Of a DNA stretch of 64,000 bases, positions 35,522-47,203 are shown piece after piece. The notes under the pieces were generated by a model. The model was given only the letters and a program-made list of their open reading frames with translations, did not search any database and was not told the DNA's origin. The stretch comes from an uncultured Lachnospiraceae bacterium (lineage in GTDB: Bacteria; Bacillota; Clostridia; Lachnospirales; Lachnospiraceae), in assembly GCA_944383765.1 (NCBI GenBank), contig CALWQT010000001.1:186001-250000 (forward strand), written 5' to 3'. The first letter of the stretch is position 1. The number at the start of each line of letters is the position of its first letter. Made by a program: the position numbers and the translations under genes.

Positions 35522-35549
35522 TTGCTAAATTTTAAAATTGTGATATAAT
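35522..35549 (+). promoter_or_regulatory. Promoter of tRNA-Gly
   Basis: TTGCTA (35522-35527), 16 bases, TATAAT (35544-35549), 20 bases before the tRNA. Confidence 0.7.
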
Positions 35550-35568
35550 CAAAACAGTTTAAAAATTT

Positions 35569-35639
35569 GCAGATGTAGTTCATCGGTAGAATATCAGCTT
35601 CCCAAGCTGAGGAGGCGGGTTCGATTCCCGTCATCTGCT
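35569..35639 (+). tRNA. tRNA-Gly (anticodon CCC)
   Basis: A 71-base cloverleaf: acceptor GCAGATG/CATCTGC with discriminator T, anticodon stem TCAGC/GCTGA and loop TTCCCAA (anticodon CCC), T arm GCGGG-TTCGATT-CCCGT. CCA is not encoded. Confidence 0.95.
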
Positions 35640-35645
35640 TTGTAG

Positions 35646-35693
35646 AAAGCCTCGTAGATATGGGATTTTTCCCGTAAATACGAGGCTTTTATT
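35646..35693 (+). terminator. Terminator of tRNA-Gly
   Basis: AAAGCCTCGTA (35646-35656) pairs with TACGAGGCTTT (35679-35689), with an inner GGG/CCC, followed by T-rich sequence. Confidence 0.82.
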
Positions 35694-35730
35694 TGAGTTT
35701 TTTGATTGCAGGTATGTGTGAGGTGATAAA

Positions 35731-36282
35731 ATGATCCTTTTGATTACAGGTGCTTCCCATACGGGAAAAACGGTCTTAGCGCAAAGAATTCTTGAAAAAT
35801 ATCATTTTTCTTATTTGTCTATTGATCTTTTGAAAATGGGCCTGATTCGAAGCGGATATACAGATCTGCGCCCAGAAGATGATGAGATGTTGCAATCTTA
35901 TTTATGGCCTATTATTCGGGAAATGATCAAAACGGCTATTGAAAATCAACAGAATCTTGTTGTGGAAGGCGGATATATTCCTTTCGGATGGGAGGAAAGT
36001 TTTTCGGCTGAATATTTGAAGGATATCCATTATTATTGCCTTGTCATGAGCAGGGAGTATATTGAAAATCATTTTACAGATATTAAATCCCATGCCTGTG
36101 AAATCGAAAAACGTATAGACGATTCGTGGTGTACCAAGCAATTTGTTTTGGAGGAAAATGCATATTATCTGGATATGTGCCAAAAGTACCGTTATCCGTA
36201 CATTCTGATTGACGAAAACTATCAGGTCGATGAAATAATTTTATTGCCAATCATAAAGAAACTGTTTTATAATTTAAGCTAA
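35731..36282 (+). CDS. P-loop kinase-like protein (substrate unknown)
   Basis: The 183-residue protein begins with a P-loop, ITGASHTGKTVLAQRIL (Walker A at residues 7-14), followed by YLSIDLLKMGLIRSGYT, where the Asp resembles the DxxR-like substrate region of small kinases, and VVEGGYIPFGW, a probable Walker B/LID region. The layout recalls 2-phosphoglycerate kinase or adenylate-kinase-like proteins. The gene is visibly richer in A/T and uses different codons than its neighbours, and it lies directly behind a tRNA gene, so it may be acquired. The start at 35731 has AGGTGAT eight bases upstream, a weaker ribosome site than usual here. Confidence 0.78.
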   Translation: MILLITGASHTGKTVLAQRILEKYHFSYLSIDLLKMGLIRSGYTDLRPEDDEMLQSYLWPIIREMIKTAIENQQNLVVEGGYIPFGWEESFSAEYLKDIHYYCLVMSREYIENHFTDIKSHACEIEKRIDDSWCTKQFVLEENAYYLDMCQKYRYPYILIDENYQVDEIILLPIIKKLFYNLS

Positions 36283-36289
36283 CTGCGGC

Positions 36290-36337
36290 AACAGAAAAGT
36301 GTCTGTTTTTAAGTAAGGCCCGGTCATGAACCGGGCT
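36290..36337 (+). terminator. Two hairpins after the kinase-like gene
   Basis: AACAGA/TCTGTT (36290-36307) runs into TTT and could be a weak terminator. GCCCGGT/ACCGGGC (36318-36336) follows and may belong to the leader of the next gene. Confidence 0.45.
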
Positions 36338-36378
36338 GTTCTCATACCGTATGAAAACGAAAGTCAGGAGGTCTCGAT

Positions 36379-37932
36379 TTGTTTATAAGAGAGTGGAATC
36401 AGTTTGTTCAGGATATAAGAGGATTTTTCAAAACCCGCAGATGGCTGGTGGCATTAGTGGGGTTTACGGTCTGTCTGGTATACGGAATCCGTCTGGTATC
36501 AGAAGACCTTTCCATTGATACAGAACTGATGCTGAATGATCAGGGAGAGGTGCTGGGATCATGGCTGGGGACAGGAAGATTCGGCCTGGTACTCACCAAA
36601 AAACTGTTTGGCTTTCTGTGTCTGGTCCCGTTCACAGAAAATCTTATGATGATGGTCTGTCTGTTCGGAGCAGCTCTTTTTCTTTCTTATGGAGTTTGGA
36701 GATGGTGCGGAAATAAAACGGCTTTCCGCGGGATGGTCGGGGTATTACCTGTCCTTTTTCTCACAGGCCCCTGCTTTGCGGAACAGTTTCATTTTACGCT
36801 CCAGGCATTTCCAGTAGCGTTTTCCATATGGCTGGCGGTGGCAGCAGCGCTATGCCTGGAAAGGTGGGCGCTGGAAGCGGGAAGTATAGGATGGTTAATA
36901 CCTGGAGTTCTTTGTGGTGCTTGGTCTATGGGAACTTATCAGGTTATGGCGGCGTTTCAGATTGCTCTGCTGGTGATGGCCTATTTCCTGAGAATATCGG
37001 GGGAAGGGAAGGAGAAAAAATGGTTTCTGTGCGGATTGCAGATAGCTGGCGGATTTACGTTGGCATTTTTACTGAATCTTCTGCTTGCCAATATCCTGCG
37101 GGTAGTGACAGGGGAATATTTGTCTTATGTGACGGATCAGTTCCGCTGGGAGGAAGGAATCCGGCTGTGTCTGCATTATATCTGGAATGATGTGCTGCGG
37201 GTATTGGAAAGCAGAGAGATTTTCTATCATGACTGGACATTGGAGATTTTACTGGTATTTACTCTCTTGGCAATGGTCAGGGTGTTTCGGAGTGGGACTA
37301 CTACGGGAAGAAGATGGTGGGGGGTGGTGAGCGTCGTATGTCTGATGGCGGCGCCCTTTTATCTGACTATCATCAGCGGATATTATCAACCGGCCAGAGC
37401 ACAGCTGGTATATCCTCTGGCTTTTGCATTCTGGTGCAGCTATCTTACCACTGTGGACCATAAATGGATCAGAAGAGCTGCTTTGGTACTCTGCCTGGTG
37501 ATTTCTGTAAATCAGGCTCAGGTAACCACAGGGCTGTTCCGCACAGCAGCGGAAGTCAGCCGTAATGATGTGCTTTTTATGAACCGTATTTATGCCCGGG
37601 CAGAAGAGGTGGCGGATACGGAAAATATGGAAGATGTGGCGATTGTGCTGGTGGGACGGACAGAGCCGGTTTTTTCTGATGATTGTCTGATCGGTGATAC
37701 GATAGGATATTCGTATTTTAACTGGGTAGATGAGGAACTGGGAGTTACCGGACGGACTTTTACGAAAAATGGATTGGGCAAGGTGCTGGGAATGAAGTAC
37801 CGGGGAGCAGAAGAAGCCGATTGCCGGATCGTAGAGTCACAGGCGGAAGGAAGGCCGTGCTGGCCGGCGGAAGACAGCGTGTGGAAAGCAGGGGAAAATC
37901 TGGTAGGAGTGAAGCTGGGAGAGATGGATTAG
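36379..37932 (+). CDS. Polytopic membrane protein, GtrII-like glucosyltransferase family
   Basis: The 517-residue protein has about ten membrane helices after a short N-terminal cytoplasmic segment (RGFFKTRRWLVALVGFTVCLVYG). The region LGSWLGTGRFGLVLTKKLFG and the ARAQLVYPLAFAFWCSYL segment resemble the GtrII family of membrane glucosyltransferases that modify surface polysaccharide with lipid-linked sugar. The last 120 residues form a soluble, probably extracytoplasmic domain. The TTG start at 36379 is chosen because AGGAGG lies seven bases upstream; no ATG fits. No GtrA or GtrB partner gene is nearby, so the donor and acceptor are unknown. The assignment is by resemblance and should be taken as tentative. 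Confidence 0.65.
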   Translation: MFIREWNQFVQDIRGFFKTRRWLVALVGFTVCLVYGIRLVSEDLSIDTELMLNDQGEVLGSWLGTGRFGLVLTKKLFGFLCLVPFTENLMMMVCLFGAALFLSYGVWRWCGNKTAFRGMVGVLPVLFLTGPCFAEQFHFTLQAFPVAFSIWLAVAAALCLERWALEAGSIGWLIPGVLCGAWSMGTYQVMAAFQIALLVMAYFLRISGEGKEKKWFLCGLQIAGGFTLAFLLNLLLANILRVVTGEYLSYVTDQFRWEEGIRLCLHYIWNDVLRVLESREIFYHDWTLEILLVFTLLAMVRVFRSGTTTGRRWWGVVSVVCLMAAPFYLTIISGYYQPARAQLVYPLAFAFWCSYLTTVDHKWIRRAALVLCLVISVNQAQVTTGLFRTAAEVSRNDVLFMNRIYARAEEVADTENMEDVAIVLVGRTEPVFSDDCLIGDTIGYSYFNWVDEELGVTGRTFTKNGLGKVLGMKYRGAEEADCRIVESQAEGRPCWPAEDSVWKAGENLVGVKLGEMD

Positions 37933-37946
37933 GAGAAGCCCTGGTC

Positions 37947-37975
37947 TTGCCAAAGCTGGATTTTTGTGACATAAT
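37947..37975 (+). promoter_or_regulatory. Promoter of the parE-parC operon
   Basis: TTGCCA (37947-37952), 17 bases, CATAAT (37970-37975), 44 bases before the parE start. Confidence 0.58.
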
Positions 37976-37997
37976 GAGTAGGTATGTAAATTGGTAA

Positions 37998-39938
<1,941 letters not shown>

Positions 39939-40004
39939 AAATCAGGCGGGCAGCCGGTGGACCAGCTGGCCATGACGGTGAAATACAGGGCAAGGAGATA
40001 GAAA

Positions 40005-42239
40005 ATGGCGGAACGAATAATAAAAACGGAATATTCAGAGGAAATGCAGAAGAGCTATATGAATTATTCCATGAGCGTGATCACAGCCAGGGCGATTCCG
40101 GATGCCAGAGATGGTTTAAAGCCGGTACAGAGGCGTGTGCTTTACGATATGAGCGAACTGAAGCTGAATCACGATAAACCTCACAGGAAGTCAGCTCGTA
40201 TTGTGGGTGATACCATGGGTAAGTATCATCCCCATGGAGACAGTTCCATTTATGAGACCTTGGTTGTGATGTCCCAGGTATTTAAAAAAGGAATGCCTCT
40301 GGTGGACGGTCATGGAAATTTCGGCTCCATTGAGGGAGACGGCGCAGCGGCCATGCGTTATACGGAAGCCAGACTGGAGAAATTTGCAGAGGAAGTATAT
40401 CTGAAGGATCTGGACAAGACTGTGGACTTTGTGCCTAATTATGATGAGACAGATAAGGAACCGGAAGTTTTGCCGGTCCGTGTTCCCAATCTGCTGATCA
40501 ATGGTGCAGAGGGAATTGCGGTAGGCATGAGTACCAACATTCCATCTCACAATCTGGGTGAAGTGATCGATGCGGTTATGGCTTATATTGATGACCCGGA
40601 TATTACTACGGAAAAACTGATGGAGTTCATGCCGGGACCGGATTTTCCAACGGGCGGAATCATTGCTAATAAAAGCGAATTGTCGGCAATTTATGAGACT
40701 GGAAGCGGGAAACTGAAGCTCCGGGGGAAAATAGAGGTAGAGCTGGGCAAGAGGAAAGCGGACCGGGATAAGCTGGTGATCACAGAAATCCCCTATACCA
40801 TGGTAGGAGCTGGAATCAATAAGTTTCTGGTAGACGTGGCAGAGCTGGTGGAAAGCAAGAAACTGACGGATGTAGTGGATATTTCCAATCAGTCCAGCAA
40901 AGAGGGAATCCGCATTGTACTGGAACTGAAAAAAGATGCAGATGTGGACAAGATCAAGGCTATCCTTTATAAAAAGACAAAACTGGAAGATACGTTTGGT
41001 GTGAATATGCTGGCGATTGCTGACGGCAGGCCGGAGACTTTGAATCTGAAGGGAATCTTAAAGCATTATCTGGAATTTCAGTATAAAAATGCCACCAGAA
41101 AATACAAGGCTTTGCTGGAAAAAGAAGTGGAAAAGAAAGAAATCCAGGAAGGGCTGATACGGGCATGTGATATCATTGACCTGATCATAGCTGTACTGCG
41201 TGGTTCCAGGAGCCTGAAAGATGCCAAGGCCTGTCTGGTCAATGGAGATATTTCCAATATCCATTTCCGTACTCCGGGCTGGGAGGAAGATGCCAAGAGA
41301 CTGTGTTTTTCGGAACGACAGGCAACAGCCATTCTGGAAATGAGGATGTATAAGCTGATCGGACTGGAGATTCTGGCTCTGGAAAAAGATTATAAGGAGA
41401 CGCTAAAGAAAATCAGCCAGTATCAGAAGATATTGAAAAGCAGAAAAAACATGGACCAGGTATTCAAAGAAGACCTTCAGGCTATCAAAGCAGAATTTGC
41501 CTCTCCCAGGAGGACTCTGATTGAAGACAGCAGGGAAATCACTTATCAGGAGGAAACAGAAGCCAGTGTGCCGGTGGTATTCGTTATGGACCGGTTTGGA
41601 TACTGCAAGACTATGGACCGGTCGGTCTACGAAAGAAATCAGGAAACGGTGGACAGTGAGAATGCCCATGTGATCCGTTGTATGAGCCAGGATAAGATAT
41701 GTCTGTTTACCAACCTTGGAAATATGCATCAGGTAAAATTAACAGATGTACCATCGGGAAAACTGAGGGATAAAGGGGTTCCCATTGACAATCTGAGTAA
41801 ATACGACGGGACGAAAGAAGAAATCCGGCTCCTGACAAATGCAGACAGCCTGGATGGAACGGTGTATCTGTTTGCCACAAAACAGGCTATGGTAAAACTG
41901 GTGCCGGGAGAGGAATTCAAGACCAATAACCGTACCGTGGCTTCCACTAAACTGGGAGAAGGAGATGAAGTGGTCTCCATATCAGTGGTAGGAGAGGAAA
42001 CGGATGTGATCTTGCAGAGCTCCGGCGGTATGTTTTTAAGGTTTTCTCTGGCGGAAATCCCAACTATGAAAAAAGCAGCGAAGGGAGTCAGGGGAATGAA
42101 ACTGGCAGCTGGAGAAAATTTGGAAAAAATATATTTATTAGGAGACAATCCTGTAGTAGAATATAGAGGAAAAGACGTTCATCTGAACCGGCTGAAGCTA
42201 GGGAAGAGGGATGGAAAAGGAAGTAAAGTCAGGCTGTAA
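40005..42239 (+). CDS. parC: DNA topoisomerase subunit A, ParC type
   Basis: The 744-residue protein cuts and rejoins DNA through a tyrosine in [15 protein letters not shown] (about residue 120). The quinolone-resistance-determining region reads [26 protein letters not shown], with Asp-82-type Ser at the GDSSIYE position. The C-terminal part (from about residue 520) forms the DNA-wrapping beta-propeller blades; the sequence lacks an obvious GyrA-box (QRRGGKG-like) so it fits ParC. AAGGAGA lies before the ATG. deoD follows after 26 bases without a terminator. Confidence 0.88.
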   Translation: MAERIIKTEYSEEMQKSYMNYSMSVITARAIPDARDGLKPVQRRVLYDMSELKLNHDKPHRKSARIVGDTMGKYHPHGDSSIYETLVVMSQVFKKGMPLVDGHGNFGSIEGDGAAAMRYTEARLEKFAEEVYLKDLDKTVDFVPNYDETDKEPEVLPVRVPNLLINGAEGIAVGMSTNIPSHNLGEVIDAVMAYIDDPDITTEKLMEFMPGPDFPTGGIIANKSELSAIYETGSGKLKLRGKIEVELGKRKADRDKLVITEIPYTMVGAGINKFLVDVAELVESKKLTDVVDISNQSSKEGIRIVLELKKDADVDKIKAILYKKTKLEDTFGVNMLAIADGRPETLNLKGILKHYLEFQYKNATRKYKALLEKEVEKKEIQEGLIRACDIIDLIIAVLRGSRSLKDAKACLVNGDISNIHFRTPGWEEDAKRLCFSERQATAILEMRMYKLIGLEILALEKDYKETLKKISQYQKILKSRKNMDQVFKEDLQAIKAEFASPRRTLIEDSREITYQEETEASVPVVFVMDRFGYCKTMDRSVYERNQETVDSENAHVIRCMSQDKICLFTNLGNMHQVKLTDVPSGKLRDKGVPIDNLSKYDGTKEEIRLLTNADSLDGTVYLFATKQAMVKLVPGEEFKTNNRTVASTKLGEGDEVVSISVVGEETDVILQSSGGMFLRFSLAEIPTMKKAAKGVRGMKLAAGENLEKIYLLGDNPVVEYRGKDVHLNRLKLGKRDGKGSKVRL

Positions 42240-42265
42240 GCGGTCTGGAAAAGGAGGAAATGTCT

Positions 42266-42985
42266 ATGCCTAAATTAGTAATACCAACTCCCCATATGGA
42301 AGCAAAAGTAGGAGATATTGCGGAGACGGTACTGCTGCCGGGAGATCCGCTGAGGGCAAAATTTATTGCGGAAAATTTTCTGGATCATCCGGTTCAGTTT
42401 AATGGGGTAAGAAATATTCTGGGATATACGGGAACTTATCATGGGAAGCCGGTTTCTGTTATGGGAACAGGTATGGGCTGTCCTTCTATCGGAATCTATT
42501 CCTATGAGCTGATTCATGGTTATGGCTGTAAAAATCTGATCCGTATCGGTTCCGCCGGTTCCATGAATCCAAAAGTGAAGGTAAGAGACCTGGTATTTGG
42601 TATGGGTTCCTGTACTACGTCTAATTATGTAAGGCAGTTTGGCCTTCCTGGAGACTATTCCTGCATCTGCAGTTATGAACTTCTGGAAAAAGCAGTTGCA
42701 GCGGCGAAGGAAAAGAAGCTGACTTACCATGTAGGGAACCTGTTATGTTCTGACATGTTCTATACTCCGGATCTTCCTCAGACAGGAATGTCCTGGAGTG
42801 ATATGGGGGTCCTGGCAGTTGAAATGGAATCTGCCGCACTCTACAGCAATGCGGCAGCAGCAGGGGTGAATGCTCTCTGCATCGTGACCATTTCAGATTC
42901 TGATCTCACAGAGGAGTCTATGACAGCAAAAGAGAGACAGGAAAGCTTTACGGATATGATGGAAGTAGCCCTGGCTCTGGCATAA
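42266..42985 (+). CDS. deoD: Purine-nucleoside phosphorylase, DeoD type
   Basis: DeoD (239 residues) splits purine (deoxy)ribonucleosides with phosphate, in nucleoside salvage. The sequence aligns with the hexameric bacterial type: PTPHMEAKVGDIAETVLLPGDPLRAKFIAENFL at the N-terminus (phosphate site), GTGMGCPSIGIYSYELI, and the purine site AVEMESAALYSNAAAAG. The catalytic Asp is in ISDSDLTEE. ATG 42266 is preferred because AGGAGG ends eight bases before it; the ATG at 42260 is only two bases from that site. Confidence 0.95.
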   Translation: MPKLVIPTPHMEAKVGDIAETVLLPGDPLRAKFIAENFLDHPVQFNGVRNILGYTGTYHGKPVSVMGTGMGCPSIGIYSYELIHGYGCKNLIRIGSAGSMNPKVKVRDLVFGMGSCTTSNYVRQFGLPGDYSCICSYELLEKAVAAAKEKKLTYHVGNLLCSDMFYTPDLPQTGMSWSDMGVLAVEMESAALYSNAAAAGVNALCIVTISDSDLTEESMTAKERQESFTDMMEVALALA

Positions 42986-43027
42986 TGAAAGACAACAAAG
43001 GAAAAGAAGGGAAAGAGGATAATGACT

Positions 43028-44113
43028 ATGGAAAAGAAATTAAGAGTAGGCGTTTTGGGAGCAACAGGAATGGTTGGCCAGAGATTTATTTCACTGCTGG
43101 AGAATCATCCGTGGTATGAAGTGGTAACCGTGGCGGCCAGCCCGCGTTCTGCCGGAAAAACCTATGAACAGGCAGTAGGAGACCGTTGGAAAATGAAAAC
43201 ACCTATGCCGGAACGGGTAAAAAGCCTGGTGGTAATGGACGTTAATGAGGTGGAGAAAGTAGCTTCTACCGTAGACTTTGTGTTCAGCGCTGTGGACATG
43301 AGCAAAGAAGAGATTAAAGCCATTGAGGAAGCTTATGCCAAAACAGAGACACCGGTGGTTTCCAATAACAGTGCACACAGATGGACACCAGATGTTCCCA
43401 TGGTAATACCGGAAGTGAATCCAGAACATTTTGCTGTGATCGAGGATCAGAAAAAACGTCTCGGCACCAAGAAGGGCTTTATTGCGGTAAAGCCGAACTG
43501 TTCCATCCAGAGTTATGCGCCGGCACTGGCAGCATGGAGAGAATTTGAACCTTATGAAGTGGTGGCGACTACTTACCAGGCGATTTCCGGAGCCGGAAAA
43601 ACATTTAAAGACTGGCCGGAGATGGTAGAGAATATTATCCCGTATATTGGCGGAGAAGAAGAAAAGAGTGAACAGGAACCACTGCGTATCCTGGGAAAAG
43701 TAGAAAACGGTGTGATCGAAAAAGCTGCTGAGCCGGTTATTACCTGCCAGTGTATCCGTGTACCGGTTCTGGACGGCCATACAGCTGCTGTATTTGTGAA
43801 ATTCAGAAAGAAAGTGACCAAGGAAGAACTGGTGGAAAAACTGGTTTCCTTTAAGGGACTTCCCCAGGAATACAAGCTTCCCAGCGCACCACAGCAGTTT
43901 ATCCAGTATATGGAGGAAGATAACCGTCCTCAGGTGACGTTAGATGTGGATTTTGAGAAAGGTATGGGAATCTCGATCGGAAGGCTGAGAGAAGATACCG
44001 TATATGATTGGAAATTTGTAGGCCTTTCCCACAATACGGTCCGCGGAGCGGCAGGCGGTGCGATTCTTTGTGCGGAGCTGCTTACCGCACAGAATTATAT
44101 TCAGGCAAAATAA
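43028..44113 (+). CDS. asd: Aspartate-semialdehyde dehydrogenase
   Basis: Asd (361 residues) reduces aspartyl phosphate to the semialdehyde on the way to lysine, threonine and methionine. The nucleotide-binding loop is VGVLGATGMVGQRF at the N-terminus and the catalytic cysteine is in VKPNCSIQSYAP (about residue 157). The SNNSAHRWTPDVPMVIPEVNPEH segment and the length match the archaeal/fungal-like class of Asd rather than the E. coli or Bacillus type; this class also occurs in Clostridia. The ATG at 43028 is placed about nine bases after AAGAGGA; an ATG six bases upstream is the alternative. It is cotranscribed with deoD and galM. Confidence 0.94.
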   Translation: MEKKLRVGVLGATGMVGQRFISLLENHPWYEVVTVAASPRSAGKTYEQAVGDRWKMKTPMPERVKSLVVMDVNEVEKVASTVDFVFSAVDMSKEEIKAIEEAYAKTETPVVSNNSAHRWTPDVPMVIPEVNPEHFAVIEDQKKRLGTKKGFIAVKPNCSIQSYAPALAAWREFEPYEVVATTYQAISGAGKTFKDWPEMVENIIPYIGGEEEKSEQEPLRILGKVENGVIEKAAEPVITCQCIRVPVLDGHTAAVFVKFRKKVTKEELVEKLVSFKGLPQEYKLPSAPQQFIQYMEEDNRPQVTLDVDFEKGMGISIGRLREDTVYDWKFVGLSHNTVRGAAGGAILCAELLTAQNYIQAK

Positions 44114-44145
44114 ATCTGCAGGAAAAGAAAGTGGAGGATTCGGAT

Positions 44146-45192
44146 ATGGGGTGCAGCAAAGAAGTATTTGGAGTATTATCTGACGGCCGTCAGGTAGAGG
44201 CGTACATACTGGAAAACGGGAAAGGAACAAAAGGTGTATTTTTAAATCTGGGAGCAATCTGGAACCGGATGATCGTTGCAGACAGGAACGGGGAATGGAA
44301 AGATGTGATATTGGGCTTTGACAGCCCGGAGCCGTACCTGACGGATGATGCGTTTTTTGGAGCGATCGTAGGCCGGAATGCCAACCGTATAGGCGGAGGA
44401 AAATTTACACTGGAAGGAACAACATATCAGATGGCGGTCAATAATGGACCGAACAATCTTCACAGCGGAACCGATTTTTACCGTAACCGGATCTGGAATG
44501 CTTCGGCGAAGGAAAATCAGGTAACCTTTTCTCTGGTAAGTGAGGATGGCGATCAGGGATTTCCTGGAAAGGCCCAGATTCAGGTGACTTATACACTGGG
44601 AGAAGATGACAGCGTGTCAATCGAATATGAGATGACAGCAGATAAAACCACCATAGCCAATTTTACCAATCACTGTTATTTTAATCTGGCAGGACAGGAC
44701 AGCAGGACTATTTTAGACCAGAAGGTGCGTATCCTTGCGGAGTCCTTTACTCCTACCGATGCAGGATCTATCCCTACGGGGGAAATCCGTAAAGTAGAAG
44801 GAACTCCCATGGATTTACGGCAGTTCAAAGCCATTGGCCAGGAGATTGATTCGGATTATGACCAGCTTCGTATGGCAAAAGGTTATGACCATAACTGGGT
44901 GCTGGATGATTATCACAAGCAGGTGCGTCTTGCGGCAGAGGCGAAGGCGGAAGAGACAGGAATCGGCCTGGAAGTATATACGGATCTGCCTGGGATACAG
45001 TTTTATACGGGTAATTATATTGGAGAAGGAATCCAGGGGAAAGACGGGGCAAAATATGGTATGCGTGCAGGATACTGCTTTGAGACCCAGTATTTTCCGG
45101 ATGCAGTAAATCATGAGAATTTCCCGTCTCCTGTTTTGCAAAAAGGAGAAACATACCATACAGTTACCAGCTATCGGTTCTCAGTAAAATAA
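44146..45192 (+). CDS. galM: Aldose 1-epimerase (galactose mutarotase)
   Basis: GalM (348 residues) interconverts alpha and beta hexoses. The sequence shows the usual blocks: VLGFDSPEPYLTDDAFFGAIVGRNANRI with the substrate Arg, NNGPNNLHSG with the first His, ANFTNHCYFNLAG with the catalytic His, DHNWVLD and LPGIQFYTGNYI with the catalytic Glu region near CFETQYFPDAVNH. GTGGAGGA lies eight bases before the ATG. It ends the parE-parC-deoD-asd-galM gene string; the frame runs upstream into asd but without a start signal there. Confidence 0.93.
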   Translation: MGCSKEVFGVLSDGRQVEAYILENGKGTKGVFLNLGAIWNRMIVADRNGEWKDVILGFDSPEPYLTDDAFFGAIVGRNANRIGGGKFTLEGTTYQMAVNNGPNNLHSGTDFYRNRIWNASAKENQVTFSLVSEDGDQGFPGKAQIQVTYTLGEDDSVSIEYEMTADKTTIANFTNHCYFNLAGQDSRTILDQKVRILAESFTPTDAGSIPTGEIRKVEGTPMDLRQFKAIGQEIDSDYDQLRMAKGYDHNWVLDDYHKQVRLAAEAKAEETGIGLEVYTDLPGIQFYTGNYIGEGIQGKDGAKYGMRAGYCFETQYFPDAVNHENFPSPVLQKGETYHTVTSYRFSVK

Positions 45193-45214
45193 AGCAGAGT
45201 TTTAGACTGAAGAT

Positions 45215-45258
45215 GGAAACAGCGGTCACGCCTGTTGGCGTGGCCGCTGTTTCCTGTT
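45215..45258 (+). terminator. Terminator of the parE...galM operon
   Basis: An 18-bp stem (45215-45232 with 45237-45254, one T-G pair) closes a four-base loop. The following sequence has only a short T-run, but the stem is the strongest hairpin in the window. Confidence 0.78.
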
Positions 45259-45265
45259 ATATCCT

Positions 45266-45294
45266 TTGACAAAACAGAGATTTTCCTGTAAAAT
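45266..45294 (+). promoter_or_regulatory. Promoter of the LTA synthase-like gene
   Basis: TTGACA (45266-45271), 17 bases, TAAAAT (45289-45294), with the ATG 38 bases further on. Confidence 0.8.
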
Positions 45295-45331
45295 ATACAA
45301 CCGTTTGAAAGATAAAACAGGAGTATGTTGT

Positions 45332-47203
45332 ATGAGACAAGTTTGGATACAGGCAATAGAGTGGCTGAAAAAGAGGGAATGGAAGAAAATCGCACTGTTG
45401 GTGGCAGTACCGTTTGCAGCTTTTTACCTGATGCAGTTTGTATATGGGGGATCGCTGGCAGACTGTTCCTGGAAGGCGGTATTAGGTAATGCCGTTTGCA
45501 TAGGAGCCTTATATTATATGCTATGTGGTATAACCGGAAATCTGAGGCTTTGCGGACTGATCGTGTGTGGGCTGGGAACTATTTTTGGGGCAGCAAATTT
45601 TTTTGTGGCGGAATTTCGGGGGAATCCAGTACTTCCGTGGGATTTCACAGCGCTGAAAACAGCTATGGCTGTATCGGGAAGTTATCAATTCAGGCCCACA
45701 TGGCAGATGATTATAGCGATCCTGATGTTAGCAGGTGCCAGTTTGATGGTCTGGAGGAGCAGAAAAGAAAAGAAATATAGATTATGCCGGTTTAGGAGCC
45801 GTGTCGTGATTTTCTTTTGCGGAATTCTCTGCATGGGACCGGTGCTGCGGCCGGAATATCTGAAAAAATGGGAGATTTCCTCTGATGTATGGGACCAGGC
45901 AAAGGCATACAGAGAGAGTGGGATCATAGGAGCCTTTTTGTCCAATCTGCAGTTCATGGAGGTAGAAATACCGGAAGGCTATTCCAGAGAAGAGGCAGAG
46001 AGACTTCTGGCAGAAGCAGAACAGGTAAGAACAGCAATGGAAGAAGCAGAAATGGTTGCTATGACAGGAAGTAAAACGGAAGGCTCTCTTTGGAAGGAAG
46101 ATGAGGGAGAAAACCAAGGGCAGGAAAAAGTCCGCCCTCATATTATTGCTATCATGAATGAATCTTGGGCAGATTTTGAGGAGCCCGGTTATCTGGAGTT
46201 AAGTGAAAGTCCTCTGGAATATACCAGAAATCTGGAAGGAGTATTCGGCCATGCTTATACTTCTGTATTCGGCGCAGGAACCAGCACCAGTGAATTTGAG
46301 TTTTTAACCGGCCATTCCATGGCATTTCTTCCATCAGGCAGTATTCCATATCAGCAATATATTTTAGAATCATCAGATTCCATGGCGTCCGTGCTGAAGG
46401 AAAACGGATACCGGACAGTAGCGTTCCATCCTGGTGAGAGAAGTTCCTGGCAAAGAGATAAAGCCTATCCGCTGTTGGGATTTGACCAGTTTAAATGCGG
46501 GGAAGATATGAATGTGGAAGCCAGAGAAGCCCATGGATATATCAGTGATGAATCGGATTTTGCCCAGGTTATTTATGAATATGAAAATCGGGAACCTGGA
46601 GAGAAACTGTTCTTATTCAATGTGACCATTCAGAATCATGGCAGCTATACGGATCAGGCTTACGAAACCAGGATACAGCTGACTGATGAACCTGGGGTTT
46701 ATCCCATGGCAGAACAGTATCTTACCCTGGAAGGAGAAACGGACGATGCATTCCGGACGCTGGTGGAATATTTTGAAAAACAGCAGGAACCTGTCCTGAT
46801 TGTTATGTTTGGTGATCATCAGCCGGCGGTGGAGCAGGCATTTCTGGATAAAGCGTATGGAGTCAAACAGGAAGATATGGATATGGAAGAGTATATGGGG
46901 AAATTTAGGGTTCCTTTTGTGATCTGGAATAATTATGGTCTGGAAATAGAAACACCGGAGATTACGAGCCTGAATTTTCTGGGAAGATATGTAATGGAGT
47001 GTGCGGGACTTGAGGAAGGTCCGTATGGAGATTTCCTGAACCGGTTTTGCAGGGAGATTCCAGCTCTGACGTTTGCCGGATATTTTGATGAAACCGGAAA
47101 TGCTCACAGCCATTTGGAAACGAATACATACAAAGAAAAAATAAAAGAATACCAGATCGTGCAGTATTATACATTGTTTGACCGGGAATCAGACGGGGGC
47201 TGA
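45332..47203 (+). CDS. LTA synthase family sulfatase (membrane phosphoglycerol transferase-like)
   Basis: The 623-residue protein has about five membrane helices in the first 190 residues and a large extracellular sulfatase domain from about residue 270. Metal and catalytic residues are visible: HIIAIMNESWADF (metal Glu), AGTSTSEFEFLTG with the catalytic Thr, WQRDKAYPLLGFDQF and MFGDHQPAVEQ (metal Asp-His). Members add glycerol phosphate to lipids or glycans of the cell surface. It may make lipoteichoic acid or a related polymer. ATG 45332 follows AGGAG by eight bases. It stands alone with its own promoter and a terminator at 47193. Confidence 0.9.
   Translation: MRQVWIQAIEWLKKREWKKIALLVAVPFAAFYLMQFVYGGSLADCSWKAVLGNAVCIGALYYMLCGITGNLRLCGLIVCGLGTIFGAANFFVAEFRGNPVLPWDFTALKTAMAVSGSYQFRPTWQMIIAILMLAGASLMVWRSRKEKKYRLCRFRSRVVIFFCGILCMGPVLRPEYLKKWEISSDVWDQAKAYRESGIIGAFLSNLQFMEVEIPEGYSREEAERLLAEAEQVRTAMEEAEMVAMTGSKTEGSLWKEDEGENQGQEKVRPHIIAIMNESWADFEEPGYLELSESPLEYTRNLEGVFGHAYTSVFGAGTSTSEFEFLTGHSMAFLPSGSIPYQQYILESSDSMASVLKENGYRTVAFHPGERSSWQRDKAYPLLGFDQFKCGEDMNVEAREAHGYISDESDFAQVIYEYENREPGEKLFLFNVTIQNHGSYTDQAYETRIQLTDEPGVYPMAEQYLTLEGETDDAFRTLVEYFEKQQEPVLIVMFGDHQPAVEQAFLDKAYGVKQEDMDMEEYMGKFRVPFVIWNNYGLEIETPEITSLNFLGRYVMECAGLEEGPYGDFLNRFCREIPALTFAGYFDETGNAHSHLETNTYKEKIKEYQIVQYYTLFDRESDGG

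Noticed and set aside
35128..35634. A minus-strand frame with the N-terminal phrase TGIEPASSAWEAD
   Set aside because: The phrase is the antisense translation of tRNA-Gly, a well-known source of false proteins, and the rest of the frame is antisense to the amino acid transporter ATPase gene.
35569..36378. Possible mobile element integrated at tRNA-Gly
   Set aside because: No integrase, no repeat of the tRNA 3' end downstream and no transfer genes were found; only one A/T-rich gene is present.
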